From assembly GCA_039182515.1 (NCBI GenBank), contig JBCDCE010000005.1, positions 21,654 to 85,653 on the forward strand: a stretch of DNA of 64,000 bases. Reading direction: 5' to 3'. The notes beneath the pieces are model-generated. The model was not told where the DNA came from. It saw only the letters and a program-made list of their open reading frames with translations, and made no database searches. Position numbers and translations under genes: made by a program. The first letter of the stretch is position 1, and each line of letters opens with the position of its first letter. Below, one piece after another: positions 26,013 through 33,786 of this stretch. The stretch comes from JBCDCE01 sp039182515. GTDB taxonomy: Bacteria; Pseudomonadota; Alphaproteobacteria; Rhodobacterales; Rhodobacteraceae.

Positions 26013-26750
26013 TTAGAGATAGACGGAAAGATGAACCATATCATCAAAGGCGCTGCGTAATGCAGCAGACCAGCCCTGCGACAGCTTTTGGAAATCAGGA
26101 TCATGTTCTTCGATCACACGATTTTGGGAAAAGGTGAGCTTGTCGGTTTCCAGAATGGACAAATTGAGTGGCATGCCCACCGACAGGTTAGAGCGCAGCG
26201 TTGAATCCATCGATAACAAAGCCGCCGTGACCGAGACATCGAGCGGTGTTTCGGGCGTCAGAACACGATCCAGAATGGGTTTGCCGTATTTGTGCTCGCC
26301 AATCTGAAAATAAGGGGTCTCAGCTGTGGCTTCTATGAAGTTGCCAGCAGAATAGACATGAAAAAGACGCTGTGCCCCACCTGCGCGCTGTCCGCCCACA
26401 AGGATGGAGCTCATTGTGCTTTCGCCAGATTGCGCCATCCCAGGACCATAACGTGCCTGAACGTCGGTCATGGCATTGCCCACGAGCTCCACAATCCGAA
26501 ACATTGATGGAGCCGAAAGAATTGTCTCAACGCCATTTTCAGGATGGTCGATGTTTTCTTGCAAAAGGGAGATGACAGCTTGGGTGATTGCCAGGTTCCC
26601 AGCGGTCATCATGGTGATGCAGCGCTCGCCCGGGACTTCCCAAGTGAACATCTTTTTGAACTTGGCAATGTTGTCGAGGCCCGCGTTTGTGCGGCTGTCA
26701 GACAGAAAAACCAGACCTGAATTGAGTTTGATCGCGACGCAATAGGTCAA
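26013..26750 (-). CDS. Anbu (bacterial proteasome-homologue) peptidase
   Basis: A 245-residue Ntn-hydrolase of the Anbu/BPH family. Its MTYCVAIKLNSGLVFLSDSR start places Thr2 as the nucleophile after Met removal, with the Asp/Arg of SDSRTNAG and Lys of KFKKMFTWE in the usual catalytic positions. GESTMSSILVGGQ is the later family motif. Anbu forms open helical rings in the cytoplasm; its physiological substrate is unknown. It is usually encoded with a transglutaminase-like protein, an alpha-E protein and a circularly permuted ATP-grasp protein, none of which is present here, so this copy is an orphan. Confidence 0.88.
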   Translation of the reverse strand: MTYCVAIKLNSGLVFLSDSRTNAGLDNIAKFKKMFTWEVPGERCITMMTAGNLAITQAVISLLQENIDHPENGVETILSAPSMFRIVELVGNAMTDVQARYGPGMAQSGESTMSSILVGGQRAGGAQRLFHVYSAGNFIEATAETPYFQIGEHKYGKPILDRVLTPETPLDVSVTAALLSMDSTLRSNLSVGMPLNLSILETDKLTFSQNRVIEEHDPDFQKLSQGWSAALRSAFDDMVHLSVYL

Positions 26751-26916
26751 AGGCAGTCCCTTCTGTGAGGTCTCGACGAGGTTTTCTAAGCCAACGTCTA
26801 TGGGACAAGCAGCGTCTCACCGCAAGTTCTCGTGGCTGTGACGCTGCGAATTCGCGCTCTATTTGACGCAAGCCAGGCTTCAAGCGCAGACTACGTCCAT
26901 TAGGGAGGAATATCTT

Positions 26917-27231
26917 ATGCCAAAATATCTCTTTATCTATCACGGTGGCGGCAAGCCAGAGACGCAAGAAGAGGGTGAAAAGGCCATGGCAGCCTGGGGG
27001 GCCTGGTATGAAGGCTTGGGGGCTGCGACGGTTGATCCGGGCGCGCCTGTTGGTCAATCTCATACCGTGTCCGCCTCTGGTCATGTTGAGAACGGCGGGG
27101 CCAACCCGGCTTCGGGATATACGATAATTACGGCCTCTGATTACGCGGAAGCCTGCGCGCATGCAGCCAAAAACCCCCTGGTTCTGGATGGCTCCGGGTC
27201 TGTCGAAGTCGCTGAAATGATGGAAATGTAA
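26917..27231 (+). CDS. YCII-related domain protein
   Basis: A 104-residue protein with a YCII-like alpha-beta fold: KYLFIYHGGG start, then AMAAWGAWYEGLG, a VDPGAPVGQSHTV loop and GYTIITASDYAEACAHA. Family members are small ferredoxin-fold proteins of unclear function, some linked to sigma factors. AGGGAGGAA at 26901-26909 fixes the ATG at 26917; an earlier in-frame start at 26863 lacks support. It is divergent from the Anbu gene and convergent with the nitroreductase gene. Confidence 0.78.
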   Translation: MPKYLFIYHGGGKPETQEEGEKAMAAWGAWYEGLGAATVDPGAPVGQSHTVSASGHVENGGANPASGYTIITASDYAEACAHAAKNPLVLDGSGSVEVAEMMEM

Positions 27232-27265
27232 GGTTTAAGATCTGCAGGTTTGCTGAGCGTTAGTG

Positions 27266-28108
27266 CTACGCGAAGCGAAAGCCCTTGGCGCGCAAAAACG
27301 CGCCGAAGTCTGCACGCTCAGGCTGACTGTATTGCCGAGCTTTGTCTTGGGACCAGGTATAGGGATCTGTTTGGCCGTAGAGCGCTTCAAAGCGCTGGCT
27401 TTTATAAGGCTGCGCCGAAGCCCGCTCTGCGTCATAGGAGGCAACCGCCTCTTCAAGCCCAGCTTCTGAAAAGCGGTCCACATGGGAGGTGACACTAAGC
27501 GGCAAGCGCTTTGAGATCTTGGGAGGATCTTTGGGATGTCCCAACGCCAAACCTGCAAAAGGAAAAACGTGATCCGGCAAAGCCAGCAAATTTGAGACGG
27601 CCTGGGCCTCATTGCGAACCGCGCTAATCGGGCAAGCTCCAAGCCCCAGTACTTCGGCGGCAGTGATAAACGCGCCCAAGGCGATGGCCGCGTCTGCAGT
27701 TGCGTTAAACAGCGCGTCGGTATGGTCATTTGCAAAAGGCAGATCTTGCCAGTCATGCATTTGGCGTTGACGCCTGTTGTTGCCGCAAAAGACCAACAAC
27801 ATCGGAGCCTCTGCGACCCAAGCTTGATCGGGCACAAGGGCTGCGAGCGCTTGTCTCATGTCAGGAGATTTAAGAACAATGATGTCGCGCTGCTGAAGAT
27901 CGCTTTTGGTAGGGGAGGCCATGGCCACTGCACAGAGCGCTTCGATTAAAAGCTCAGGCACGGGTTTGGGTGAGAAAGCCCGGCAGGCCCCTCTGGCAAC
28001 CATTGAGATTGGCAGGCCTGCAATGTCCTGCAAGCCTTCGCAGTTTGGTGCGTCAGCAAATCGTTGAGCCAGGATGTCTGTCAGGGCTTTAGGTGTGGGT
28101 TGATCCAT
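27266..28108 (-). CDS. Nitroreductase-family FMN oxidoreductase
   Basis: A 280-residue protein with nitroreductase-fold features: an N-terminal arginine/serine FMN phosphate segment (VARGACRAFSPKPV), AMASPTKSDLQQRDIIVL, DAAIALGAFITAAEVLGLGA and PFAGLALGHPKDPP. The C-terminal part (RYSQPERADFGAFL-type end, here RQYSQPERADFGAFLRAKGF) is typical of NfsA/FRP-like members. It should reduce quinones, nitro groups or flavins with NAD(P)H. It is divergent from the succinate dehydrogenase-like operon with about 134 bp between starts. Confidence 0.85.
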   Translation of the reverse strand: MDQPTPKALTDILAQRFADAPNCEGLQDIAGLPISMVARGACRAFSPKPVPELLIEALCAVAMASPTKSDLQQRDIIVLKSPDMRQALAALVPDQAWVAEAPMLLVFCGNNRRQRQMHDWQDLPFANDHTDALFNATADAAIALGAFITAAEVLGLGACPISAVRNEAQAVSNLLALPDHVFPFAGLALGHPKDPPKISKRLPLSVTSHVDRFSEAGLEEAVASYDAERASAQPYKSQRFEALYGQTDPYTWSQDKARQYSQPERADFGAFLRAKGFRFA

Positions 28109-28141
28109 AGAGCGCCTCTCAACTGGTTATCTGAACTGAAA

Positions 28142-28190
28142 GAAAAACTTACAACTATGAAAAGTAAATATCGCATTTATTAAGTTTTTC
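28142..28190. promoter_or_regulatory. Nested inverted repeats in the nitroreductase/Sdh-like divergent promoter region
   Basis: GAAAAACTTA (28142-28151) and TAAGTTTTTC (28181-28190) are perfect 10-bp arms. Inside lies a second dyad, TAAAT (28165-28169) and ATTTA (28175-28179). The AT-rich block is the probable promoter and regulator-binding region for one or both divergent transcription units. Confidence 0.55.
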
Positions 28191-28204
28191 TAGCGGGTAT
28201 AGTT

Positions 28205-28221
28205 TGGCACACTCGGTGCCA
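28205..28221. promoter_or_regulatory. Inverted repeat TGGCAC-N5-GTGCCA before the Sdh-like operon
   Basis: A perfect 6-bp dyad with 5-bp spacer ends 21 bp before the ATG of the iron-sulfur subunit gene. It may be an operator or a leader hairpin close to the ribosome site. Confidence 0.45.
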
Positions 28222-28242
28222 GCTTTGGAAGGGCCAGCCGCC

Positions 28243-28956
28243 ATGACCCAGAATATGCTTAGCGTCACGCTGGATCGCGCCTCCGGAGCACAAACCACAT
28301 TTGAGGTGCCTGCCTACGAGAACCAAACGGTTCTCGATGTTGTCTCTTGGGTTCAGCAAAACGCGGATCCAACCTTAAGCTACAGGTTTGCCTGCCGTGT
28401 TGGGATGTGCGGTAGCTGTGCGATGATGGTGAATGGCGTGCCGCGTTGGACGTGCCGAACGCATATTTCCAAAGTTCTCAAAGACAATAGCGTTCACATC
28501 GGACCGCTGCGCAATTTGCCTGTGGTCAAAGATCTGGTGGTCGATATGGACCCATTCTTTGACAAATGGGTTGCGGCAGAGGCGGTCCATCATGCCAGTC
28601 ATACCCGCGAGGATGAAATCCAACCGATTGCGCAAGAGAGCCCAGAGCGCATCTCTGCGAATGCTGGGATAGAGTGCATCAATTGCGCGGTGTGCTATGC
28701 GGCATGTGACACGGTTGCGGCCCAGCCTGATTATCTCGGGCCCGCTGCGCTTCAACGCGCTTGGACCCTTCTTAACGATGCCAAGGATGACGGCCGACAG
28801 GCCATTTTGGATGCGGTGTCTGGCACAGGTGGCTGCCACAACTGCCACTCTATGGGGTCCTGCAGCACCTACTGCCCAAATGAGCTCGATCCGATGTCTG
28901 CAATTGCAGGGCTCAAGCGCGAAACGGTCCTTTCGCGATTTAAGAGGCGTGGCTGA
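28243..28956 (+). CDS. Succinate dehydrogenase/fumarate reductase-like iron-sulfur subunit
   Basis: A 237-residue SdhB/FrdB-type protein. The N-terminal [2Fe-2S] ferredoxin domain has FACRVGMCGSCAMMVNG and a later WTC cysteine. The C-terminal domain carries CINCAVCYAACD for a [4Fe-4S] cluster and CHNCHSMGSCSTYCPNELDP for the third cluster. It would pass electrons between the flavoprotein and quinone in the membrane. I chose the ATG at 28243 (MTQNMLS); an in-frame TTG at 28204 would add 13 residues. It is first in a B-C-D-A gene order, unlike the usual sdhCDAB operon, so this is a second, specialised complex. Confidence 0.9.
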   Translation: MTQNMLSVTLDRASGAQTTFEVPAYENQTVLDVVSWVQQNADPTLSYRFACRVGMCGSCAMMVNGVPRWTCRTHISKVLKDNSVHIGPLRNLPVVKDLVVDMDPFFDKWVAAEAVHHASHTREDEIQPIAQESPERISANAGIECINCAVCYAACDTVAAQPDYLGPAALQRAWTLLNDAKDDGRQAILDAVSGTGGCHNCHSMGSCSTYCPNELDPMSAIAGLKRETVLSRFKRRG

Positions 28957-29300
28957 TGCTGACTTTACGCCTTTACATGTTGCAACGCATCACAGCGCTT
29001 TTGATGGCACCTTTGGTGCTGGGGCATTTGGCCGTGATGATCTACGCGGTCCAGGGCGGTTTGAGCGCAGCAGAGATTTTGGGGCGCACGCAGGGCTCAG
29101 TACTTTGGTTCACATTTTATGGGCTCTTTGTTGTGGCGGTTTCAATCCATGGCGCGATAGGCCTCCGCGCCATCATACATGAGTGGTTGGGCCTCAAAGG
29201 ACCAGTGCTGGAAGCCTCAATGTGGGCCATAGGGCTTTTGCTTCTCGGTATGGGCGTGCGCGCTGTAGCTGCCGTAACAGGCATAGGGGTCGCGCTGTGA
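28956..29300 (+). CDS. Succinate dehydrogenase/fumarate reductase-like membrane anchor subunit 1
   Basis: A 114-residue protein with three transmembrane helices. It has an N-terminal LQRITALLMAPLVLGHLAVM helix whose His could bind heme b, and FVVAVSIHGAIGLRAIIHEW, which resembles the SdhC/SdhD heme-His helix (HGxxGLR). It anchors the Fe-S and flavoprotein subunits and forms part of the quinone site. It overlaps the iron-sulfur gene stop by one base and the second anchor gene by 4 bp. Confidence 0.82.
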   Translation: MLTLRLYMLQRITALLMAPLVLGHLAVMIYAVQGGLSAAEILGRTQGSVLWFTFYGLFVVAVSIHGAIGLRAIIHEWLGLKGPVLEASMWAIGLLLLGMGVRAVAAVTGIGVAL

Positions 29301-29650
29301 AAGCTGCAAAAGGCATCACTTCCCGCGCGCATCCCCTTTGGTTGGCCTACATCCTTCACCGCATATCAGGCTTGGCCCTCGCTCTGTTTCTGCCCCTTCA
29401 TTTTTGGGTGCTGGCATTGGCTTTAACAGATCCCGCGCAGCTTGATGGGTTTCTGTCCTTCACGGACCGGACACTCGTCAAAATCGCGGAATTTGGCCTC
29501 GTGTTCTTACTGGCGGTGCATATGTTTGGCGGCTTGCGATTGATGGCGCTTGAATGGCTGCCTTGGTCAGGCCGCCAAAAAACCCTGGCTGCGGGCGCGA
29601 CCGCAACTTCATTTTTGATTGCAGCTCTTTTCTTTCTAAAGGCGGTGTAG
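29297..29650 (+). CDS. Succinate dehydrogenase/fumarate reductase-like membrane anchor subunit 2
   Basis: A 117-residue protein with three transmembrane helices and SdhC-like features: SRAHPLWLAYILHRISGLAL near the N-terminus (the HRISG motif of cytochrome b subunits) and VHMFGGLRLMALEWL as the second heme-side helix. GTG at 29297 overlaps the previous gene's TGA and gives the expected SdhC-type start. It pairs with the preceding anchor to form the membrane domain. Confidence 0.82.
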   Translation: MKAAKGITSRAHPLWLAYILHRISGLALALFLPLHFWVLALALTDPAQLDGFLSFTDRTLVKIAEFGLVFLLAVHMFGGLRLMALEWLPWSGRQKTLAAGATATSFLIAALFFLKAV

Positions 29651-29652
29651 AG

Positions 29653-31413
29653 ATGCGTGTTTCGGATATTGAACGGCACGATACGGATATCTTGATCCTG
29701 GGCAGCGGAGGCGCGGGGCTCTTCGCGGCGTTGCATGCCAAGCAAAGCGCCCCCGAGGGCACTAAGATCACACTGGCCGTCAAAGGCCTCATCGGCAAAT
29801 GCGGCTGTACGCGCATGGTTCAAGGCGGGTATAACGTAGCCTTGGGCGGCGGCGACACTGTTGAGCGGCACTTCATGGACACCATCGAGGGCGGCAAGTG
29901 GCTGCCCAATCAAGACATGGCCTGGCGGCTTTGCGAGCAAGCCGTTGTGCGCATCCGCGAGCTCGAAAACGAGCTGGGGTGTTTCTTTGATCGCAACCCA
30001 GACGGTACGTTGCACCAAAAAGCCTTTGCCGGACAAACGGCAGATCGCACGGTCCACAAAGGCGATCTAACAGGCATCGAAATTATCAACCGTCTCATGG
30101 AGAAGGTCCTCGCGAGCGGCGTTGAAAAACTCCAAGAGCACAGGGCGATTGGCCTGATCCCCACCAAGGATGGCGCGAGCCTCGCAGGCGTTCTGATGAT
30201 CGACATGCGCAGCGGTAAGTTTCGCTTGGTGCGGGCTAAAACCGTGATGATGGGCACGGGCGGCGGCCCGACCATGTATAAGTATCACACGCCCAGTGGC
30301 GACAAGAGCATGGACGGGCTTGCGATGGCTTTCCGCGCTGGGCTCCCTTTGCGCGACATGGAAATGGTGCAGTTTCACCCCACGGGGCTTTTGGCGGGCG
30401 ATCACACGCGAATGACCGGAACGGTCTTGGAAGAAGGCCTGCGCGGCGCAGGCGGGCAGCTCATCAGCCATTCCGGCCAGCGCTTCATGTTCGACTATGA
30501 CGACAAAGGGGAACGCGCCACGCGGGATGTGGTCAGCCGCGGTATCTATTCCGAGATGCGCAAAGCCAATGACCCAGAGCAAGAAGGCGTGTTTTTGTCC
30601 ATGGCGCACTTGGGGCCTGAGTGGGTCGCCAAGACCTTTAAGGGTATGGTCAAGCGATGTGCAGACAGCGGCTTTGATCTCGCCGGCGGCAAAGTGGAGG
30701 TGGTGCCCACAGCGCATTATTTCATGGGCGGCGTTGTTGTGGATGTGGACACACGCACGGCTCTCGAAGGGCTCTATGTGGCAGGTGAGGACGCGGGCGG
30801 AGCCCATGGGTCCAACAGGTTGGGCGGCAATGGCGTGGCGAATTCCACGGTCTTTGGTGGTATCGCGGGCGATACCATGGGCAAAGACATTCGTTCTATG
30901 CCGAGCTTGCGCGACCCCGATGAGACGGCTCTGGCCGCAGAGCTTGCTCGGGCGATCCACCCGCTAGGCCGCAAGCCTGCCCCTGTGATTGCTCTGCGCA
31001 AAGAGCTCGAAAACAGGATGTGGGACGATGTGGGTGTCACACGCACCAAAAGCGGCATGGAGCAGGGGCTAGTTTGCATTTCCCAAGTGCGAGAGGCGCT
31101 GATGGATGTGGGCGTGGACGACACCAACCTAGCCTTCAATTTGACCTGGCACGATTGGCTAAACCTGCGTTCTTTGTGCGATATCTCCGAGGTGATCGCC
31201 AAGGCAGGCCTCGCCCGAGAAAACTCACGCGGCGCCCATTTCCGCGATGACTTCCCTGAAGCGGGGGCCATGGAAGACAGCACGTATACCGTGGCGCAAA
31301 TGAAAGACGGTGCTTTGGACGTGTCTACGAAACCTGTCGAGTTCACCATTGTACGGCCCGGTGAAACGATCCTGCCGGAAGGCGAACCCGAAACACTGGT
31401 GGCTGCGCAATGA
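29653..31413 (+). CDS. Succinate dehydrogenase/fumarate reductase-like flavoprotein without the FAD-linking histidine
   Basis: A 586-residue flavoprotein: FAD-binding ILGSGGAGLFAALHAKQ at the N-terminus, substrate-site MVQFHPTGLL, LEEGLRGAGGQLIS, DVVSRGIYSEM and AHYFMGGVVVD, and the C-terminal GSNRLGGNGVANSTVFGGIAG. In SdhA/FrdA the FAD is attached to a His five residues before the QGG motif; here that position is Cys52 (GKCGCTRMVQGG). FAD is therefore probably non-covalent, which lowers the flavin potential and usually removes succinate-oxidising ability. The complex may act as a fumarate-type reductase or on another dicarboxylate. It is followed, with a 4-bp overlap, by a fumarase-type hydratase. 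Confidence 0.88.
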   Translation: MRVSDIERHDTDILILGSGGAGLFAALHAKQSAPEGTKITLAVKGLIGKCGCTRMVQGGYNVALGGGDTVERHFMDTIEGGKWLPNQDMAWRLCEQAVVRIRELENELGCFFDRNPDGTLHQKAFAGQTADRTVHKGDLTGIEIINRLMEKVLASGVEKLQEHRAIGLIPTKDGASLAGVLMIDMRSGKFRLVRAKTVMMGTGGGPTMYKYHTPSGDKSMDGLAMAFRAGLPLRDMEMVQFHPTGLLAGDHTRMTGTVLEEGLRGAGGQLISHSGQRFMFDYDDKGERATRDVVSRGIYSEMRKANDPEQEGVFLSMAHLGPEWVAKTFKGMVKRCADSGFDLAGGKVEVVPTAHYFMGGVVVDVDTRTALEGLYVAGEDAGGAHGSNRLGGNGVANSTVFGGIAGDTMGKDIRSMPSLRDPDETALAAELARAIHPLGRKPAPVIALRKELENRMWDDVGVTRTKSGMEQGLVCISQVREALMDVGVDDTNLAFNLTWHDWLNLRSLCDISEVIAKAGLARENSRGAHFRDDFPEAGAMEDSTYTVAQMKDGALDVSTKPVEFTIVRPGETILPEGEPETLVAAQ

Positions 31414-32366
31414 TCCCTCTTTCCCTCATAAGGTCCACTGCTGAGGCGTTGATGGACAAAGCCGCTATTGAGATCCCTCAGGATTATCTCGACGGTCTCA
31501 AAGAGGCGGCGCGCACGGAAGATGGGGATCTGTCGTCCTTTGTGCTCAAAGCCATGCTTGAGAACTATGCGGTTGCCAAAGAAGACCGGCGCGCCATGTG
31601 CGGCGACACGGGCGTGCCGCGTTGGTTTGTGAAGCTGGGCAATGAGGCGCAGGTGGAAGGTGGAATGGTTGCTCTGGAAACGGCCCTGCGCCAGGCCACG
31701 GCAACCGCCACCAACAGCGTGCCGCTCCGGCCCAACCGGGTGCATCCCCTTTGGCGCACGGATCACGACAACAACGTCGGCATCGGTGCGCCTGAGATCG
31801 AATACGGCTTTGAGCCTGAGGGCGCATGGATCGACCTGATCACTGTGCACAAGGGCGGGCTCTTTGGGACGGATTACAGGATGCTCTTCCCCTCTGATGG
31901 GATCCAAGGCATCAAACGGTTTTACCTCGACAGCCTGATGGCCTTTGGCAAACGTGGCCTCGCCTGTCAGCCAGCGATCATCGGGATTGGCCTCGGTGGC
32001 TCGAAGGACACCTGCATGAGCCTGGGTAAACGCGCCTCGACACTGCGTGTGGTTGGATCACGCAATTCAGACCCGCGCATTGCTGATATGGAAGACGAGT
32101 TCAAGGAGCTTGGAAACTCCATTGGCATGGGCGCGATGGGCTTTGTCGGCAAAAACATGGTGATCGATTGCAATATCGAAGTGGGCTATTGCCACACGGG
32201 CGGCATGCCGATGTCTGTACATGCCTTTTGCCTGTCGTCCCGACGCGCCGTGGCGCGCATTCATGCGGATGGCCGGGTGGAGCACCGCACAGATCCCGAT
32301 TGGTTCACGCCCTATCAGCGGCGTGAAACGGTTGATTGGGCACCTGCGCAGGAGGCAGCGGAATGA
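31410..32366 (+). CDS. Class I fumarase/tartrate dehydratase-type hydratase, alpha subunit
   Basis: A 318-residue Fe-S hydratase alpha subunit (FumA N-domain/TtdA type). Likely cluster cysteines lie in AMCGDTGVPRWFVKLG, GGSKDTCMSLGKRAS and VGYCHTGGMPMSVHAFCLSS. These enzymes add or remove water at dicarboxylates (fumarate/malate, tartrate/oxaloacetate, mesaconate/citramalate) using an oxygen-sensitive [4Fe-4S] cluster. It overlaps both neighbours by 4 bp. The split two-subunit form and linkage to a redox complex suggest that it works on the same C4 or C5 dicarboxylate as the flavoprotein. Confidence 0.88.
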   Translation: MIPLSLIRSTAEALMDKAAIEIPQDYLDGLKEAARTEDGDLSSFVLKAMLENYAVAKEDRRAMCGDTGVPRWFVKLGNEAQVEGGMVALETALRQATATATNSVPLRPNRVHPLWRTDHDNNVGIGAPEIEYGFEPEGAWIDLITVHKGGLFGTDYRMLFPSDGIQGIKRFYLDSLMAFGKRGLACQPAIIGIGLGGSKDTCMSLGKRASTLRVVGSRNSDPRIADMEDEFKELGNSIGMGAMGFVGKNMVIDCNIEVGYCHTGGMPMSVHAFCLSSRRAVARIHADGRVEHRTDPDWFTPYQRRETVDWAPAQEAAE

Positions 32367-33031
32367 GTGGGCCGCGCGAGATCAGGCTTTCCACCACACC
32401 CTCAGCGGAGGCGATTGCGGAGCTACGGCTTGGTGACGTCGTCTACCTTGATGGTCTGATGTATACGGCGCGTGAAGGCGTCTATATGCGCGCCCTTGAA
32501 GACCAAGCCAACATCCCAATGGAATTGCCCAGCCAATCTGCGGCCAATTTCCATTGCTCGCCGGCGGCGCGGATCAATCTCGATGGGTCGTTTGATATGG
32601 GGGCCGTGACGGCCACGGCCTCCTTTCGCTTTGCCAAATGGTTGCCCGAATGGATGGCCAAAACGGGGGCCAAGCTCATCGTTGGCAAAGGCGGTATGAG
32701 CTCCAATGATTACAAAGAGTACTTTGTGCCCAACGGCGCGGTTTACCTTTCAACTGTGGGCTATGGCACCGGCGCACTCTTGGGGCGCGGGGTTGAAACG
32801 GTGGAAGCCGTGCATTGGAACGAAGAGCTGGGACTTGCTCAAGCCATGTGGGTGATCAGGTGCAACAAGATGGGGCCCTTTATCGTGGCGTCTGATCTCA
32901 ATGGCGATTGCCTTTTTGAGCGCGAAAACGCCAAGATCGCTGAGAATGTCGCGCGCGTTTATGAAGGCACGAAGCCTGCTGTACTAAAGCGCTACGGTGA
33001 AAGCGATGATCGCACCGACGAGGTGATTTAG
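32363..33031 (+). CDS. Class I fumarase/tartrate dehydratase-type hydratase, beta subunit
   Basis: A 222-residue FumA C-domain/TtdB-type subunit. It shows RLGDVVYLDGLMYTAREGVY, the swivelling-domain GGMSSNDYKEYF segment and AVHWNEELGLAQAMWVIRC. It completes the hydratase with the alpha subunit; ATG at 32363 overlaps the alpha stop (ATGA). It is the last gene of the six-gene redox/hydratase operon and ends 11 bp before the convergent TauE-family gene. Confidence 0.88.
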   Translation: MSGPREIRLSTTPSAEAIAELRLGDVVYLDGLMYTAREGVYMRALEDQANIPMELPSQSAANFHCSPAARINLDGSFDMGAVTATASFRFAKWLPEWMAKTGAKLIVGKGGMSSNDYKEYFVPNGAVYLSTVGYGTGALLGRGVETVEAVHWNEELGLAQAMWVIRCNKMGPFIVASDLNGDCLFERENAKIAENVARVYEGTKPAVLKRYGESDDRTDEVI

Positions 33032-33042
33032 CGCCGCAGCCT

Positions 33043-33786
33043 TTACGTGAGTTCGCTGATCAAGATCCCCAGTCCCATCGCGAAAATGAGCAAGATCAAA
33101 AGGCGGCGAAATTGTGTGTCGGTGAGCTTGCCAAAGACGAAAATCCCCACCTGAGCGGCCAAAAACCCAATGGGCAGTGTCACGAGCAAGGCATTTAGCG
33201 TGGTCTGGTTGTAGGCGCCTTTAAGGGCTAAAAGCCCTACGGTCGTGCCCAAAATGGCCACGTTATAGGGTTGCAAAACGGCACGTGTCTCAGCCTTGGT
33301 CCAGGCTCTCACAGAACACCACATCGCCGGAAGCGCGCCTGAAACTGCGGCGGCCCCGCCTAAGATGCCGCCTAACAGGCCAACGGATGCGTCAATCAGG
33401 GGTGTGCGCTGGGCAATGGCGGGCAGGGCAGACCGCAGCCCAAAATAGCCGCCATAGACAATTAAGAACCCGGCAATTGCGATCCGCAATGTGCTGGCAT
33501 TTATAACGTCAAGCAAAGTTACGCCAAGCGGTACGCCAACGAGCCCTGGCAACATAAAGCGCAATAGGCGGCGAGGATGTGCAAAGATCGTCCCGCGTAC
33601 GATCCAGAGGCCTTGCAAGCCGACCAAGACAGACATCAAAGCTACGATGGCGACGGAGGTTTGCGGATCGAGAACTAAGAGAAAGAAGCCAAGTGCAAAG
33701 AGCGCGGTGCCCGTGCCAGAAAGGCCGTTGATAAAGCCACCCGCTGCGGCTCCCAGGCCCAAATAGACGATCGTTTCCCAGCTCAT
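33043..33786 (-). CDS. TauE/SafE-family membrane transporter
   Basis: A 247-residue protein with about eight transmembrane helices and the family's repeated start GAAAGGFINGLSGTGTALFA and GLLGGILGGAAAVSGALPAM. The family includes sulfite, sulfoacetate and organic-acid exporters; the substrate here is unknown. It overlaps the upstream LysR gene by 4 bp, so regulator and transporter form a two-gene operon convergent with the Sdh-like/hydratase operon. Confidence 0.85.
   Translation of the reverse strand: MSWETIVYLGLGAAAGGFINGLSGTGTALFALGFFLLVLDPQTSVAIVALMSVLVGLQGLWIVRGTIFAHPRRLLRFMLPGLVGVPLGVTLLDVINASTLRIAIAGFLIVYGGYFGLRSALPAIAQRTPLIDASVGLLGGILGGAAAVSGALPAMWCSVRAWTKAETRAVLQPYNVAILGTTVGLLALKGAYNQTTLNALLVTLPIGFLAAQVGIFVFGKLTDTQFRRLLILLIFAMGLGILISELT

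Noticed and set aside
26698..27162. 154-codon minus-strand open frame covering the YCII gene and the Anbu promoter region
   Set aside because: The plus-strand YCII gene has a strong ribosome site and family motifs; the antisense frame has neither.
30067..31907. Two long minus-strand open frames opposite the flavoprotein and hydratase genes
   Set aside because: Both are antisense shadows of clearly conserved genes, with no recognisable motif or ribosome site.
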